Source: Bacillota bacterium (GTDB lineage Bacteria > Bacillota > Clostridia > Lachnospirales > Lachnospiraceae). Taken from it: a stretch of DNA of 43,440 nucleotides. The stretch spans positions 1 to 43,440 of the forward strand of contig JAEZUR010000106.1 of the NCBI GenBank assembly GCA_023420935.1, read 5' to 3'. Below are positions 1 through 8,080 of the stretch, piece by piece (within the stretch, counting starts at the first letter, position 1; every line of letters begins with the position of its first letter). The translations under genes were made by a program, and so were the position numbers. The notes under the pieces were generated by a model, which was not told where the DNA came from, ran no database searches, and saw only the letters and a program-made list of their open reading frames with translations.

Positions 1-1527
1 TTCTTTCTTGGTAACACGATATGCTTTCGCTCCCATTGCTTCTGCTAACTTTACAAAGTCTACACTATCATCTAAAACAGTATGAGAATATCTCTTGCCA
101 TAGAATAATGTTTGCCATTGTCTTACCATACCAAGTACATGATTATTGAACACCACTTGAATAATAGGAATGTTGTATCTGGTTGCTGTAGCAATTTCAT
201 TCATATTCATACGGAAGCAACCATCACCTGCAATATTAATAACTGTAGAATCGGGCATTCCTACTTTGGCACCTATACAAGCACCAAGTCCATATCCCAT
301 GGTTCCAAGTCCACCTGAAGTAATTAACGTTCTAGGTTTCTTATATTTGAAGAACTGTGCAGCCCACATCTGATGCTGTCCAACTTCTGTTGTGATAATC
401 GCATCTCCACCAGTAACCTCATAAATCTTCTCGATGATGAAAGGTCCTGTTAAAGACTCAGGATGATATTTTAATGGAAGAGATGATTTTCGTTCCATTA
501 CATGATCTATCCATTCTTTATGATTTTGATTCTCTAATTTTACATTTAAAATTTCAAGTACTGATTTAATATCACCAACAACGCTCTTGTTAATAATTAC
601 ATTTTTATTTACTTCCGCTGGATCCACATCAATCTGTAAGATTTCAGCATTTTTTGCAAATTTTTTAGCATTACCAGTAACACGGTCAGAAAATCTCACG
701 CCAATAGCAATCAATAGGTCACATTCTGTTACACTTAAATTAGAAGTCTTAGTTCCATGCATTCCAAGCATACCAGTATAATATGGTTCTTCACCACTAA
801 ATGCACCTTTTCCCATAAGGGTATCTGTTACTGGGGCATCCACCTTCTTCACAAATTCCTTTAATTCTTTTTCTGCACCTGAGATAACTGCTCCTCCTCC
901 AACAAAAATCATTGGCTTTTTAGCTTTGCGAATCATTTTCAAGGCGCTCTCTATGTCTTTTTCAGAAATTGTATCTTGTATTCTTCCAATAATTTTAGGA
1001 GTTACTTTTTTATACTCAGATTTATCCGCAGTCACATCTTTTGTAATATCCACTAATACTGGTCCTGGTCTTCCTGTTTTGGCAATCTCAAAAGCTCTTC
1101 GAAGGGTTGGCGCTAATTTTTTAATATCCTTTACTATGAAGCTATGTTTTGTGATTGGCATGGTAATACCAGCAATATCTACTTCCTGAAAACTATCTTT
1201 TCCTAACAATGGGTTTGGAACATTTCCAGTAATCGCTACCATTGGAACAGAGTCCATATAAGCTGTTGCAATTCCCGTTACCAGGTTCGTTGCTCCAGGA
1301 CCACTGGTTGCAAGACAGACGCCCACCTTACCAGTTGCTCTTGCATATCCATCTGCAGCATGGGAAGCACCCTGTTCGTGTGATGTTAATATATGTGTGA
1401 TTTCATGCTGATGTCTATAGAGTTCATCATAAATGTTTAATACCTGGCCTCCTGGATATCCAAAAATCGTATCCACACCTTGTTCCTTTAAACATTCAAT
1501 TAATATTTCTGAACCTGTTAATTGCAT
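1..1527 (-). CDS. ilvB: Acetolactate synthase large subunit, C-terminus cut by window edge
   Basis: Thiamine-diphosphate enzyme that condenses two pyruvates to acetolactate, or pyruvate plus 2-oxobutyrate to acetohydroxybutyrate, the first common step of valine, leucine and isoleucine synthesis. The frame runs open from the ATG at 1527 to base 1, giving 509 residues; the normal length is about 550-570, so some 50 residues lie outside the window. Visible features are an N-terminal domain starting MQLTGSEILIECLKEQGVDT, the catalytic glutamate in SHEQGASHAADGYARATGK (E50), a central FAD-type domain, and the C-terminal ThDP motif that starts IAGDGCFRMNMNEIA and ends in NN. It is the last visible gene of leuB-ilvD-ilvB, 42 bases after ilvD. 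A small regulatory subunit (ilvN) is not seen and could follow outside the window. The call is secure. Confidence 0.96.
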   Translation of the reverse strand, partial: MQLTGSEILIECLKEQGVDTIFGYPGGQVLNIYDELYRHQHEITHILTSHEQGASHAADGYARATGKVGVCLATSGPGATNLVTGIATAYMDSVPMVAITGNVPNPLLGKDSFQEVDIAGITMPITKHSFIVKDIKKLAPTLRRAFEIAKTGRPGPVLVDITKDVTADKSEYKKVTPKIIGRIQDTISEKDIESALKMIRKAKKPMIFVGGGAVISGAEKELKEFVKKVDAPVTDTLMGKGAFSGEEPYYTGMLGMHGTKTSNLSVTECDLLIAIGVRFSDRVTGNAKKFAKNAEILQIDVDPAEVNKNVIINKSVVGDIKSVLEILNVKLENQNHKEWIDHVMERKSSLPLKYHPESLTGPFIIEKIYEVTGGDAIITTEVGQHQMWAAQFFKYKKPRTLITSGGLGTMGYGLGACIGAKVGMPDSTVINIAGDGCFRMNMNEIATATRYNIPIIQVVFNNHVLGMVRQWQTLFYGKRYSHTVLDDSVDFVKLAEAMGAKAYRVTKKE

Positions 1528-1569
1528 ACGGCACCTCTTTCTTAATCTTATTTGTTTCTGCGTACTTTA

Positions 1570-3240
1570 TTATTTCTTAGGTATCTCTAGTATTGCACCA
1601 CGGTTACCAGATGTAACCATAGCAGCATAGCGTGCTAAATATCCAGTTGTTACTTTTGGTTCTCTTGGCTGCCATTTAGCACGTCTTGCTTCTAATTCCT
1701 CATCGGAAATAACAAAATCTAATCTGTTTTCAGGGATATTTATCTTAATGATATCGCCTTCTTCCACAAGAGCAATATTTCCACCAACTGCAGCTTCTGG
1801 AGAAACATGACCAATGGATGCCCCTCTGGAAGCACCGGAGAATCGTCCATCTGTTATCAAAGCAACACAGGATCCCAATCCCATACCAGCAATTGCTGAA
1901 GTTGGATTAAGCATTTCTCTCATGCCTGGACCTCCCTTAGGTCCTTCATAGCGGATTACTACCACATCACCAGCAACAATTTTTCCGTTCTTAATTGCAG
2001 CAAGAGCATCATCTTCGCAGTCAAACACTCTAGCTGGTCCTTCATGAACCATCATTTCAGGCGCTACCGCTGATCGTTTCACAACACCTGAATCCGGAGC
2101 AAGATTTCCCTTTAAGATGGCAATTCCACCAATTTCACTGTAAGGATTGTCAATAGGGCGAATGACCTCTGGATCTAAGTTAATACTGTCTTTGATATTC
2201 TCTCCTACTGTTTGACCTGTTACAGTAATAAGATCGGTATAAAGCAATCCTTTTTTATCTAATTCATTCATTACCGCGTATACACCGCCAGCTTCATTTA
2301 AATCTTCCATATAAGTATGACCTGCTGGTGCAAGATGACAAAGGTTAGGTGTCTTAGCGCTTACCTCATTGGCGATCTCTACATTTAAATCGATTCCTAC
2401 TTCATGAGCAATGGCTGGTAAATGAAGCATAGAATTGGTAGAACATCCAAGTGCCATATCCACGGCTAATGCATTCATAAATGCTTTTTCATTCATGATG
2501 TCTCTAGGTCGAATATTCTTCTCTAATAATTCCATAACTTTCATTCCTGCATGCTTTGCAAGACGGATACGCTCAGAATATACTGCTGGTATCGTACCAT
2601 TTCCCTTTAAGCCCATACCAATTGCTTCTGTTAAACAGTTCATACTGTTAGCCGTATACATACCAGAGCAAGAACCACAGGTTGGACATACTTTATTCTC
2701 AAATTCTTCCACTTCTTCGTCTGTCATATGACCTGCTGCATGAGCACCAACTGCCTCGAACATACTGGAAAGACTTCTCTTTTCCCCTTTTACTCGACCA
2801 GCAAGCATTGGTCCCCCACTTACAAAAATGGTTGGAATATTAACCCTGGCTGCTGCCATTAATAAGCCTGGTACATTTTTATCGCAGTTAGGAACCATTA
2901 CCAATGCATCAAATTCATGAGCCATAGCCATACTTTCTGTGGAATCGGCAATTAAGTCTCTCGTTACTAAGGAATATTTCATACCAATATGTCCCATGGC
3001 AATTCCATCACATACTGCAATGGCAGGAAATACGATTGGAGTTCCGCCAGCCATGGCTACTCCTAATTTTACTGCATCCACTATCTTATCCAGGTTCATA
3101 TGTCCTGGTACAATTTCATTATAGGAACTTACAATACCGATTAAAGGCTTCGCCATCTCTTCTTTGGTAAGACCAAGTGCATTAAATAAGGATCTATGTG
3201 GTGCTTGCTGGATACCAGTCTTTACTGCGTCACTTCTCAT
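1570..3240 (-). CDS. ilvD: Dihydroxy-acid dehydratase
   Basis: Fe-S enzyme that dehydrates 2,3-dihydroxy-isovalerate and its methylvalerate homologue to the keto acids of valine and isoleucine. The 556-residue protein matches the family length. It shows the family start MRSDAVKTGIQQAPHRSLF, NCDKNVPGLLMAAAR and CPTCGSCSGMYTANSMNCLTE with the cluster cysteines, and GRFSGASRGASIGHVSPEAA near the C-terminus. A longer reading frame begins at 3294, but the AAAGG box at about 3250 sits correctly for the ATG at 3240 and the family normally begins at MRSDA, so I use 3240; an ATG at 3249 overlaps the ribosome binding site. It lies between leuB and ilvB in the unit probably controlled by the upstream T-box. 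Confidence 0.96.
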   Translation of the reverse strand: MRSDAVKTGIQQAPHRSLFNALGLTKEEMAKPLIGIVSSYNEIVPGHMNLDKIVDAVKLGVAMAGGTPIVFPAIAVCDGIAMGHIGMKYSLVTRDLIADSTESMAMAHEFDALVMVPNCDKNVPGLLMAAARVNIPTIFVSGGPMLAGRVKGEKRSLSSMFEAVGAHAAGHMTDEEVEEFENKVCPTCGSCSGMYTANSMNCLTEAIGMGLKGNGTIPAVYSERIRLAKHAGMKVMELLEKNIRPRDIMNEKAFMNALAVDMALGCSTNSMLHLPAIAHEVGIDLNVEIANEVSAKTPNLCHLAPAGHTYMEDLNEAGGVYAVMNELDKKGLLYTDLITVTGQTVGENIKDSINLDPEVIRPIDNPYSEIGGIAILKGNLAPDSGVVKRSAVAPEMMVHEGPARVFDCEDDALAAIKNGKIVAGDVVVIRYEGPKGGPGMREMLNPTSAIAGMGLGSCVALITDGRFSGASRGASIGHVSPEAAVGGNIALVEEGDIIKINIPENRLDFVISDEELEARRAKWQPREPKVTTGYLARYAAMVTSGNRGAILEIPKK

Positions 3241-3313
3241 AATTTTCATCCTTTCAACTCTGTTGTGATTTAAAGTATCTAATTTCTTTAACAATTACGT
3301 TTATAATTGATTC

Positions 3314-4399
3314 CTAACATAATTCTTCTGCTATGAAATCTCCCATCTCTTTCGTACCAACCTGTTTATTACCTTCTGACATAATGTCAATGGTACGATA
3401 GCCTTTTTTAAGCACTTTCGTGACTGCGTTCTCGATTGCCTGTGCTTCTTTGTCTAAATCAAAGGAGTAGCGAAGCATCATTGCTGCAGAAAGGATGGTT
3501 GCAATTGGGTTGGCAATATTTTGCCCTGCTATATCTGGTGCAGAACCGTGACTTGGCTCATAAAGTCCAAATTTTGTATCATTTAAACTAGCTGAGGATA
3601 ACATTCCAATGGATCCTGTTACCATACTCGCTTCGTCAGAAAGAATATCACCAAACATATTCTCTGTAAGTATTACATCAAATTGTCCTGGATTCTTAAC
3701 TAACTGCATAGCACAATTATCTACAAGCATATGCTCTAACGTAACATCCGGATAATCCTTGGCCACTTCTTCCACAATCTTTCTCCATAGTCTAGAAGAA
3801 TCTAATACATTGGCTTTATCCACACTAGTTACTTTATTTCTTCTTTTTCTAGCAATATCAAATCCACGTTTTGCAATACGTCTAATCTCATTTTCATCAT
3901 ATGTAAGTGAGTCATATGCTTTTAACACACCGTTCTCTTCAACGGTTTTTCTCTCTCCAAAATAAAGCCCACCAGTTAATTCTCTCATAATCATCATATC
4001 AAAACCACTACCAATGATTTCATTTTTCAATGGGCAAGCTTCTTTTAATTCTTCATATAATACTGCTGGTCTTAAGTTAGCAAACAAGTTTAACTCTTTT
4101 CTTAGTCTTAATAGGCCAGCTTCCGGTCTTTTACTTGGCTCTAATTGATACCAAGGAGAAGTAGAAGTATTACCACCAATAGATCCCATCAACACTGCAT
4201 CACTTGCCTTAGCAGCAACAATTGCTTCCTCTGTTAACGGAACTCCATGAACATCAATAGAAGCGCCTCCCATCAACACATCTGTATAAGAAAAACTATG
4301 CCCAAAAAGCTTACCAACTTTATCTAAAATTTTCTTAGCCTCCGTTACAATTTCCGGCCCAATCCCGTCCCCCGAAATCACTGCTACATTAAAATTCAT
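3314..4399 (-). CDS. leuB: 3-isopropylmalate dehydrogenase
   Basis: NAD-dependent oxidative decarboxylation of 3-isopropylmalate to 2-oxoisocaproate, the third step specific to leucine. At 361 residues it has the usual length. It shows the N-terminal AVISGDGIGPEIV, the substrate-binding RLRKELNLFANLRPA, the ELTGGLYFGE loop, the VDKANVLDSSRLWRK segment, and the NMFGDILSDEASMVTGSIGMLSSASL and YEPSHGSAPDIAGQNIANP metal and cofactor motifs. A GGGAGAG ribosome binding site stands 5 bases before the ATG. It is separated from leuC-leuD by a 1.26-kb interval that holds a small divergent gene, a T-box leader and a palindromic repeat, so it heads its own transcript with ilvD and ilvB. Confidence 0.97.
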   Translation of the reverse strand: MNFNVAVISGDGIGPEIVTEAKKILDKVGKLFGHSFSYTDVLMGGASIDVHGVPLTEEAIVAAKASDAVLMGSIGGNTSTSPWYQLEPSKRPEAGLLRLRKELNLFANLRPAVLYEELKEACPLKNEIIGSGFDMMIMRELTGGLYFGERKTVEENGVLKAYDSLTYDENEIRRIAKRGFDIARKRRNKVTSVDKANVLDSSRLWRKIVEEVAKDYPDVTLEHMLVDNCAMQLVKNPGQFDVILTENMFGDILSDEASMVTGSIGMLSSASLNDTKFGLYEPSHGSAPDIAGQNIANPIATILSAAMMLRYSFDLDKEAQAIENAVTKVLKKGYRTIDIMSEGNKQVGTKEMGDFIAEELC

Positions 4400-4429
4400 A
4401 TTTCTCTCCCTTTCATATTCATAATATTT

Positions 4430-4720
4430 CGTTCAAATGTCCTTTATCTAATTTCTTAACTATCGTTCCTATATTAAAGTTACTTCTCTGTGATTATTAT
4501 TTTTGTGTTTATGATTTTTGTGTTCTTGTTTTTTTAAGTTCTTGTTTTTTAAGTTCTTATATTTTGTGTTTTATATTTTGTGTTTTATATTTTGTGTCCT
4601 TGTGATTATATACTAATTCTTTTTTTGCGTTCCTATTCTTTTTTTCTAATTTTTGTTCGCCTATTCTTATGTGCTATTTAATATTCATCTCTCGCATTCA
4701 TTCTTTTTCACAACCTAGAT
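4430..4720. repeat. Low-complexity T-rich stretch before leuB
   Basis: Intergenic DNA with no gene. On the plus strand it is T-rich with short slippage-type repeats: a 13-base unit like TTTATATTTTGTG about three times in 4556-4598, and a 15-base unit around GTTCTTGTTTTTTAA about twice in 4515-4555. In the leuB transcript (minus strand) this becomes a long A- and C-rich, largely unpaired leader between the T-box and the leuB ribosome binding site. I see no promoter with good spacing here. Confidence 0.6.
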
Positions 4721-4721
4721 T

Positions 4722-4909
4722 CATGAATATGATTCTCTATCTATTCAGCTTGGTCAGACCGACTGACGACGGCTGCCTATAATCGACTAGAGACTCAGGT
4801 AAAAATGACGCCCGCTTACGCGGCATTTTTACCACGCCCTGAGGCTCTAAAGCGATTATGCCTAGGAAGGTAAGGCGACCAAATGAATAGATAGAGAATC
4901 ATATTCATG
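4722..4909 (+). repeat. Palindromic structured repeat, copy A
   Basis: A 188-base element bounded by perfectly complementary 26-base arms (4722-4747 and 4884-4909). Inside are a conserved left block GACCGACTGACGACGGCTG (4757-4775) and right block GCCTAGGAAGGTAAGGCGA (4860-4878), a middle stem ATAATCG/CGATTAT with AGAG/CTCT, and a top hairpin with arms starting GTAAAAATG and ending CATTTTTAC. Copies B, C and D share the blocks but have different stems. It lies in the leader of leuB, just after the T-box terminator, with the conserved blocks antisense to leuB transcription. Family not recognised. Confidence 0.85.
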
Positions 4910-4934
4910 GCCAATACCTTGAAAATAAGTATAC

Positions 4935-5274
4935 AAAAGCCCCAAGCAAACATAGCATTTGCTTAGGGCGAACGAAAGTCCGTGATACCACCTAAATTCA
5001 GAGAAACCTCTCTGCTCTCCATCAATCTGAAATATGCTATTCATTAAAAAGAATAATCTATTCCCTATTGCTCCCTTGTAACGTCTGGAATCGACGTTGA
5101 ATACTACTAAAGCATATACCCGTTCGTTTCAAAGCTCAAAGGCGACTTCTTTACTCCCTACCCGAAGATTCGCACCAACCATCTTCTCTCTTTGCGTTCG
5201 GTGAGTATGTACTCTTCCTTGTCACTGCTTTTAACATGAAGTACATCCACATTTGATGTGCTTCCATTTAATTA
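4935..5274 (-). promoter_or_regulatory. T-box leader with terminator, probable valine specifier
   Basis: A tRNA-sensing transcription attenuator ahead of leuB-ilvD-ilvB. Read on the minus strand it has the stem I landmarks AGTGACAAGGAAGAGTACA, AGAGAGAAGATGGTTGGTG, and a 3' strand GAGTAAAGAAGTCGCCTT. Further down come the T-box core AGGTGGTATCACGGAC (4993-4978) and a terminator hairpin GCCCTAAGC...GCTTGGGGC followed by TTTTGT (4969-4935). TACTC pairs with GAGTA, and AAGG with CCTT, around the specifier loop. Its 3' strand AAGAAGTCG puts GTC (valine) at 5146-5144. No leucine or isoleucine codon fits there. The TGGT bulge suits tRNAs with A73. T-box identity is secure; the codon is inferred by hand folding. 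Confidence 0.93.
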
Positions 5275-5280
5275 CTAAAC

Positions 5281-5309
5281 AGTATATACATATTTCCAAG
5301 GGCTGTCAA
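5281..5309 (-). promoter_or_regulatory. Promoter of the T-box/leuB transcript
   Basis: On the minus strand, TTGACA (5309-5304) and TATACT (5286-5281) are separated by 17 bases, close to the vegetative consensus. Predicted start near 5274, a few bases before T-box stem I. Confidence 0.8.
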
Positions 5310-5334
5310 GGAAAAAACTTAGCTGGTATCTTAA

Positions 5335-5364
5335 TTGACAAGGCTTCTAGTTCCGCTGTACAAT
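5335..5364 (+). promoter_or_regulatory. Promoter of the small RDAC-family gene
   Basis: TTGACA (5335-5340) and TACAAT (5359-5364) with an 18-base spacer, 35 bases before the start codon at 5400. It is back to back with the T-box promoter: the two -35 boxes are only 25 bases apart, so the two units may influence each other. Confidence 0.75.
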
Positions 5365-5399
5365 AGTAAAAAATGCTATACTTTTAGAAGGAGATGCTT

Positions 5400-5645
5400 A
5401 TGCCAATTATATCCATAACAACGCTATTAAACCTAAATCAAGAATTAAATGAGTTATCTCTTCCATTTAAAATCCATTTACGGGATGCTTGTGGTAAACA
5501 ATCCTTTTGGATTGAAGCCATGGAAGACTCTATCCACAATTCCCAATACGACTCTTTATATACGACATTAGAGCAATTCTTCCACAAAGAAAGAATTACT
5601 CTACAATACAGTGATGATAAAATGTCCTTTTGGTCAATAAATTAG
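5400..5645 (+). CDS. Small RDAC-family protein, function unknown
   Basis: An 81-residue soluble protein on the strand opposite its neighbours. It begins MPIISITTLLNLNQEL and carries HLRDACGKQSFWIE near residues 26-39, a phrase I associate with the small RDAC family of clostridia, which has no assigned function that I know. An AAGGAG box at 5388-5393 stands 6 bases before the ATG at 5400; another ATG at 5394 touches that box and is unlikely to be used. It has its own consensus promoter and ends 10 bases before the leuD stop codon on the other strand. No signal peptide or membrane segment is seen. That it is a real gene is well supported by promoter and ribosome binding site; the family name is from memory. 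Confidence 0.8.
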   Translation: MPIISITTLLNLNQELNELSLPFKIHLRDACGKQSFWIEAMEDSIHNSQYDSLYTTLEQFFHKERITLQYSDDKMSFWSIN

Positions 5646-5655
5646 TAAGTACTAC

Positions 5656-6144
5656 TTAATTTGTTTCATTAATATAAGGAATTAATCCACCGGATTGAAT
5701 AATTTTCTGCATAAACTCTGGGAACGCTTGGCCTTGGAACTGTGTTCCCTTTGTTTTGTTGTAAATCATACCACTATCAAAATCAACTTCTACCTGATCT
5801 CCTGCCTCAATTCCCTCTGCTGCCTCTGGACATTCAATAATTGGAAGCCCAATATTAATCGCATTACGATAGAAGATTCTTGCAAATGTTTCAGCAATAA
5901 CGCAGCTTACTCCAGCACATTTAATAGCCAGAGGAGCATGTTCCCTTGAGGATCCACATCCAAAGTTCTTATTGGCTACAATAATATCTCCCTTTTTCAC
6001 GTTCTTTGCAAAATCTTTATCGATATCTTCCATACAATATTTTGCTAATTCATTACCATCCGAGGAATTCAAATATCTTGCTGGAATAATTACATCTGTA
6101 TCCACGTTATCTCCATATTTAAAAACAGTACCGTTTGCTCTCAT
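5656..6144 (-). CDS. leuD: 3-isopropylmalate dehydratase small subunit
   Basis: Small subunit of isopropylmalate isomerase, which together with LeuC converts 2-isopropylmalate to 3-isopropylmalate. The 162-residue length is that of the bacterial/archaeal short LeuD type. Motifs are GDNVDTDVIIPARYL at the N-terminus and NFGCGSSREHAPLAIK, the swivelling-domain substrate loop, followed by IAETFARIFYRNAINIGLP. It follows leuC by 14 bases, so the two are certainly cotranscribed. No clear terminator follows; transcription could run on antisense through the small RDAC gene towards the T-box. Confidence 0.96.
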   Translation of the reverse strand: MRANGTVFKYGDNVDTDVIIPARYLNSSDGNELAKYCMEDIDKDFAKNVKKGDIIVANKNFGCGSSREHAPLAIKCAGVSCVIAETFARIFYRNAINIGLPIIECPEAAEGIEAGDQVEVDFDSGMIYNKTKGTQFQGQAFPEFMQKIIQSGGLIPYINETN

Positions 6145-6158
6145 TGTCTGACCTCCTA

Positions 6159-7424
6159 TTATAATCCCAAATCGCTTGGTTCTGAAATCTTACCGGTTAC
6201 AGCACTTGCAGCGGCTACCGCTGGACTTGCTAGATAAACTTCTGATTCCACATGCCCCATTCTACCCACGAAGTTACGATTTGTAGTAGAGATCGCTCTC
6301 TCCCCTGCTGCTAGTATTCCCATATGTCCTCCAAGACATGGTCCACAGGTAGGAGTACTTACTACCGCGCCTGCTTTAATAAATGTCTGAATCAAACCTT
6401 CTTCAATGGCTTGTAAATAAATTGCTTGCGTTGCTGGGAATATAATGGTACGGATTCCTTTGGCAACTTTTCTTCCTTCTAATACTTTCGCTGCCACACG
6501 AAGGTCATCAATTCGTCCATTGGTACAAGATCCAATTACAACTTGATCTATTATAACTTCGCCTGATTCTTTAACAGTCTTTGTATTCTCTGGTAAATGT
6601 GGAAATGCTACGGTTGGCTCTAATTTAGACAGATCAATCACATACGTTTCATCATATTCTGCATCTTCATCTGCTGTGTAAACAGTATACTCTTTTTTAG
6701 AATGTTCCTTCATATAAGAGATGGTTAAATCATCAACTGGGAAAATTCCATTTTTTGCACCAGCTTCAATTGCCATATTCGCAATAGTAAAGCGATCATC
6801 CATACCTAAGTTAGCAATGCCTTCCCCTACAAATTCCATTGATTTATAAAGAGCTCCATCTACTCCAATCATACCAATAATATGAAGAATCACATCTTTA
6901 CCGCTAACCCATTTACTTGGTTTACCAGTTAATACAAATTTCAGGGCAGAAGGAACTTTAAACCATGCCTTACCCGTAATCATACCAGCACCCATATCTG
7001 TACTACCAACACCTGTTGAAAATGCTCCTAGTGCACCGTAGGTACAAGTATGTGAATCTGCTCCAATGCAAGTCTCTCCAGCAACAATCAACCCTTTTTC
7101 AGGAAGCAAGGCATGCTCAATACCCATTTCTCCCACCTCAAAATAATTGGTGATATCATGTGCTTTCGCAAATTCTCTCACACATTTGCAATGTTCTGCT
7201 GACTTAATGTCTTTGTTTGGTGTAAAATGATCCGGCACCAGGGCAATCTTATCCTTATCAAAAACTGTCTTTTTATTTAATTTCTCTACCTCATGAATCG
7301 CTACTGGACCAGTAATATCATTCGCAAGCACCAAATCAAGATTCGCCTCAATTAATTGTCCTGCTGTTACTGATTCTAAACCTGCATGAGCTGCTAAGAT
7401 TTTCTGTGTCATCGTCATTCCCAT
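6159..7424 (-). CDS. leuC: 3-isopropylmalate dehydratase large subunit
   Basis: Aconitase-type [4Fe-4S] large subunit of isopropylmalate isomerase, 421 residues, the usual length for the short two-subunit type. Visible are GADSHTCTYGALGAFSTGVGSTDM, the cluster ligand in VIGSCTNGRIDDLR, and the C-terminal pair in PTCGPCLGGHMG. The start at 7424 is preceded by GGAGGAACAGGT with 7-base spacing; ATGs at 7418 and 7412 are less well placed. It heads the leuCD unit and faces the LysR gene across a 960-base gap, with a good promoter and a palindromic operator candidate upstream. It has no T-box of its own, so it is probably controlled differently from leuB-ilvD-ilvB. Confidence 0.97.
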   Translation of the reverse strand: MGMTMTQKILAAHAGLESVTAGQLIEANLDLVLANDITGPVAIHEVEKLNKKTVFDKDKIALVPDHFTPNKDIKSAEHCKCVREFAKAHDITNYFEVGEMGIEHALLPEKGLIVAGETCIGADSHTCTYGALGAFSTGVGSTDMGAGMITGKAWFKVPSALKFVLTGKPSKWVSGKDVILHIIGMIGVDGALYKSMEFVGEGIANLGMDDRFTIANMAIEAGAKNGIFPVDDLTISYMKEHSKKEYTVYTADEDAEYDETYVIDLSKLEPTVAFPHLPENTKTVKESGEVIIDQVVIGSCTNGRIDDLRVAAKVLEGRKVAKGIRTIIFPATQAIYLQAIEEGLIQTFIKAGAVVSTPTCGPCLGGHMGILAAGERAISTTNRNFVGRMGHVESEVYLASPAVAAASAVTGKISEPSDLGL

Positions 7425-7481
7425 ACCTGTTCCTCCTTCATTCTACACATTATTTTTCTAACTATTTCTTATTCTGAATGT

Positions 7482-7510
7482 ATTGTAACATAAGTTATAG
7501 TATGAGTAAA
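7482..7510 (-). promoter_or_regulatory. leuC promoter
   Basis: On the minus strand, TTTACT (7510-7505) and TACAAT (7487-7482) with a 17-base spacer. Predicted start near 7475, about 50 bases before the leuC ATG. The half-site AAGTTATA (plus strand, 7492-7499) lies within the spacer. Confidence 0.7.
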
Positions 7511-7532
7511 ATACATATAAATCATGTTTATC

Positions 7533-7547
7533 ATAACTTCAAGTTAT
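7533..7547. promoter_or_regulatory. Candidate LysR-type operator for leuC
   Basis: Perfect 15-base palindrome ATAACTTCAAGTTAT containing the T-N11-A pattern typical of LysR-family sites, 22 bases upstream of the leuC -35 box. The right half AAGTTATA recurs at 7492-7499 inside the promoter, the usual arrangement of a recognition and an activation site. The LysR gene 840 bases away is the obvious candidate; this link is inferred. Confidence 0.6.
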
Positions 7548-7619
7548 AATATGTGGTAAAATTAACTATTTCCTGTTATAATACTTAAAAGAGTATGAAT
7601 AACTGTTTATGTTATCGAG

Positions 7620-7800
7620 AAAAATCTATGCCAGTCTCTTGAGATGACTCGCCTTACCTTCAAGCGGTATCTTTCTTATTAAGCCCCAGTACGTCGAAAA
7701 AAGCTCCCGTATGGGTCGCTTTTTTCTTGGGTCTTAAACGAAAGATAAACAACCACTCTCAGACGGTCTTCGCCATCCCAAGAGACTGGCACAGATTTTT
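7620..7800 (-). repeat. Palindromic structured repeat, copy D
   Basis: Reverse-oriented, more diverged copy of the family. Arms of about 26 bases at 7620-7646 and 7774-7800 differ at two positions, both of which would be G-U pairs if the minus strand were RNA. Read on the minus strand it keeps GACCGTCTGAGAGTGG on the left and GAAGGTAAGGCGA on the right, a middle stem ATCTTTC/GAAAGAT with TAAG/CTTA, and an AAAAAAGC/GCTTTTTT top hairpin. It sits upstream of the leuC promoter. Confidence 0.75.
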
Positions 7801-8080
7801 TTAATTTACCTAAGCTGAGATAAAGTTAGATTTTTGTTATAAGTGATTTAAAGTTAATGTATTACTAAAATACTGTTATAAATACTACATGCTTATATGG
7901 ATAATGAAATATTTATACTCTAACGATTGCTTATAGAATCTTTATATAATTACATACTTGTAAAACATTATAATAAATTATTAATTTAAGTTCCATAAAA
8001 TAGCTATATCTTATATGTTAAAAATATTTATTTATATAAAAGCTAAATATAACTGCTCTATATATGAACGTATTTTTTAA
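7801..8080. other. AT-rich gap between repeat copies D and B
   Basis: No gene, RNA or convincing promoter seen. The DNA is strongly AT-rich. The promoter of the LysR gene must lie here or inside repeat B, because only 42 bases separate repeat B from the LysR start codon. Confidence 0.5.

Noticed and set aside
4862..5044. 60-codon frame on the minus strand
   Set aside because: It lies within the T-box leader and the right arm of repeat A, and its sequence is explained by the T-box core and terminator.
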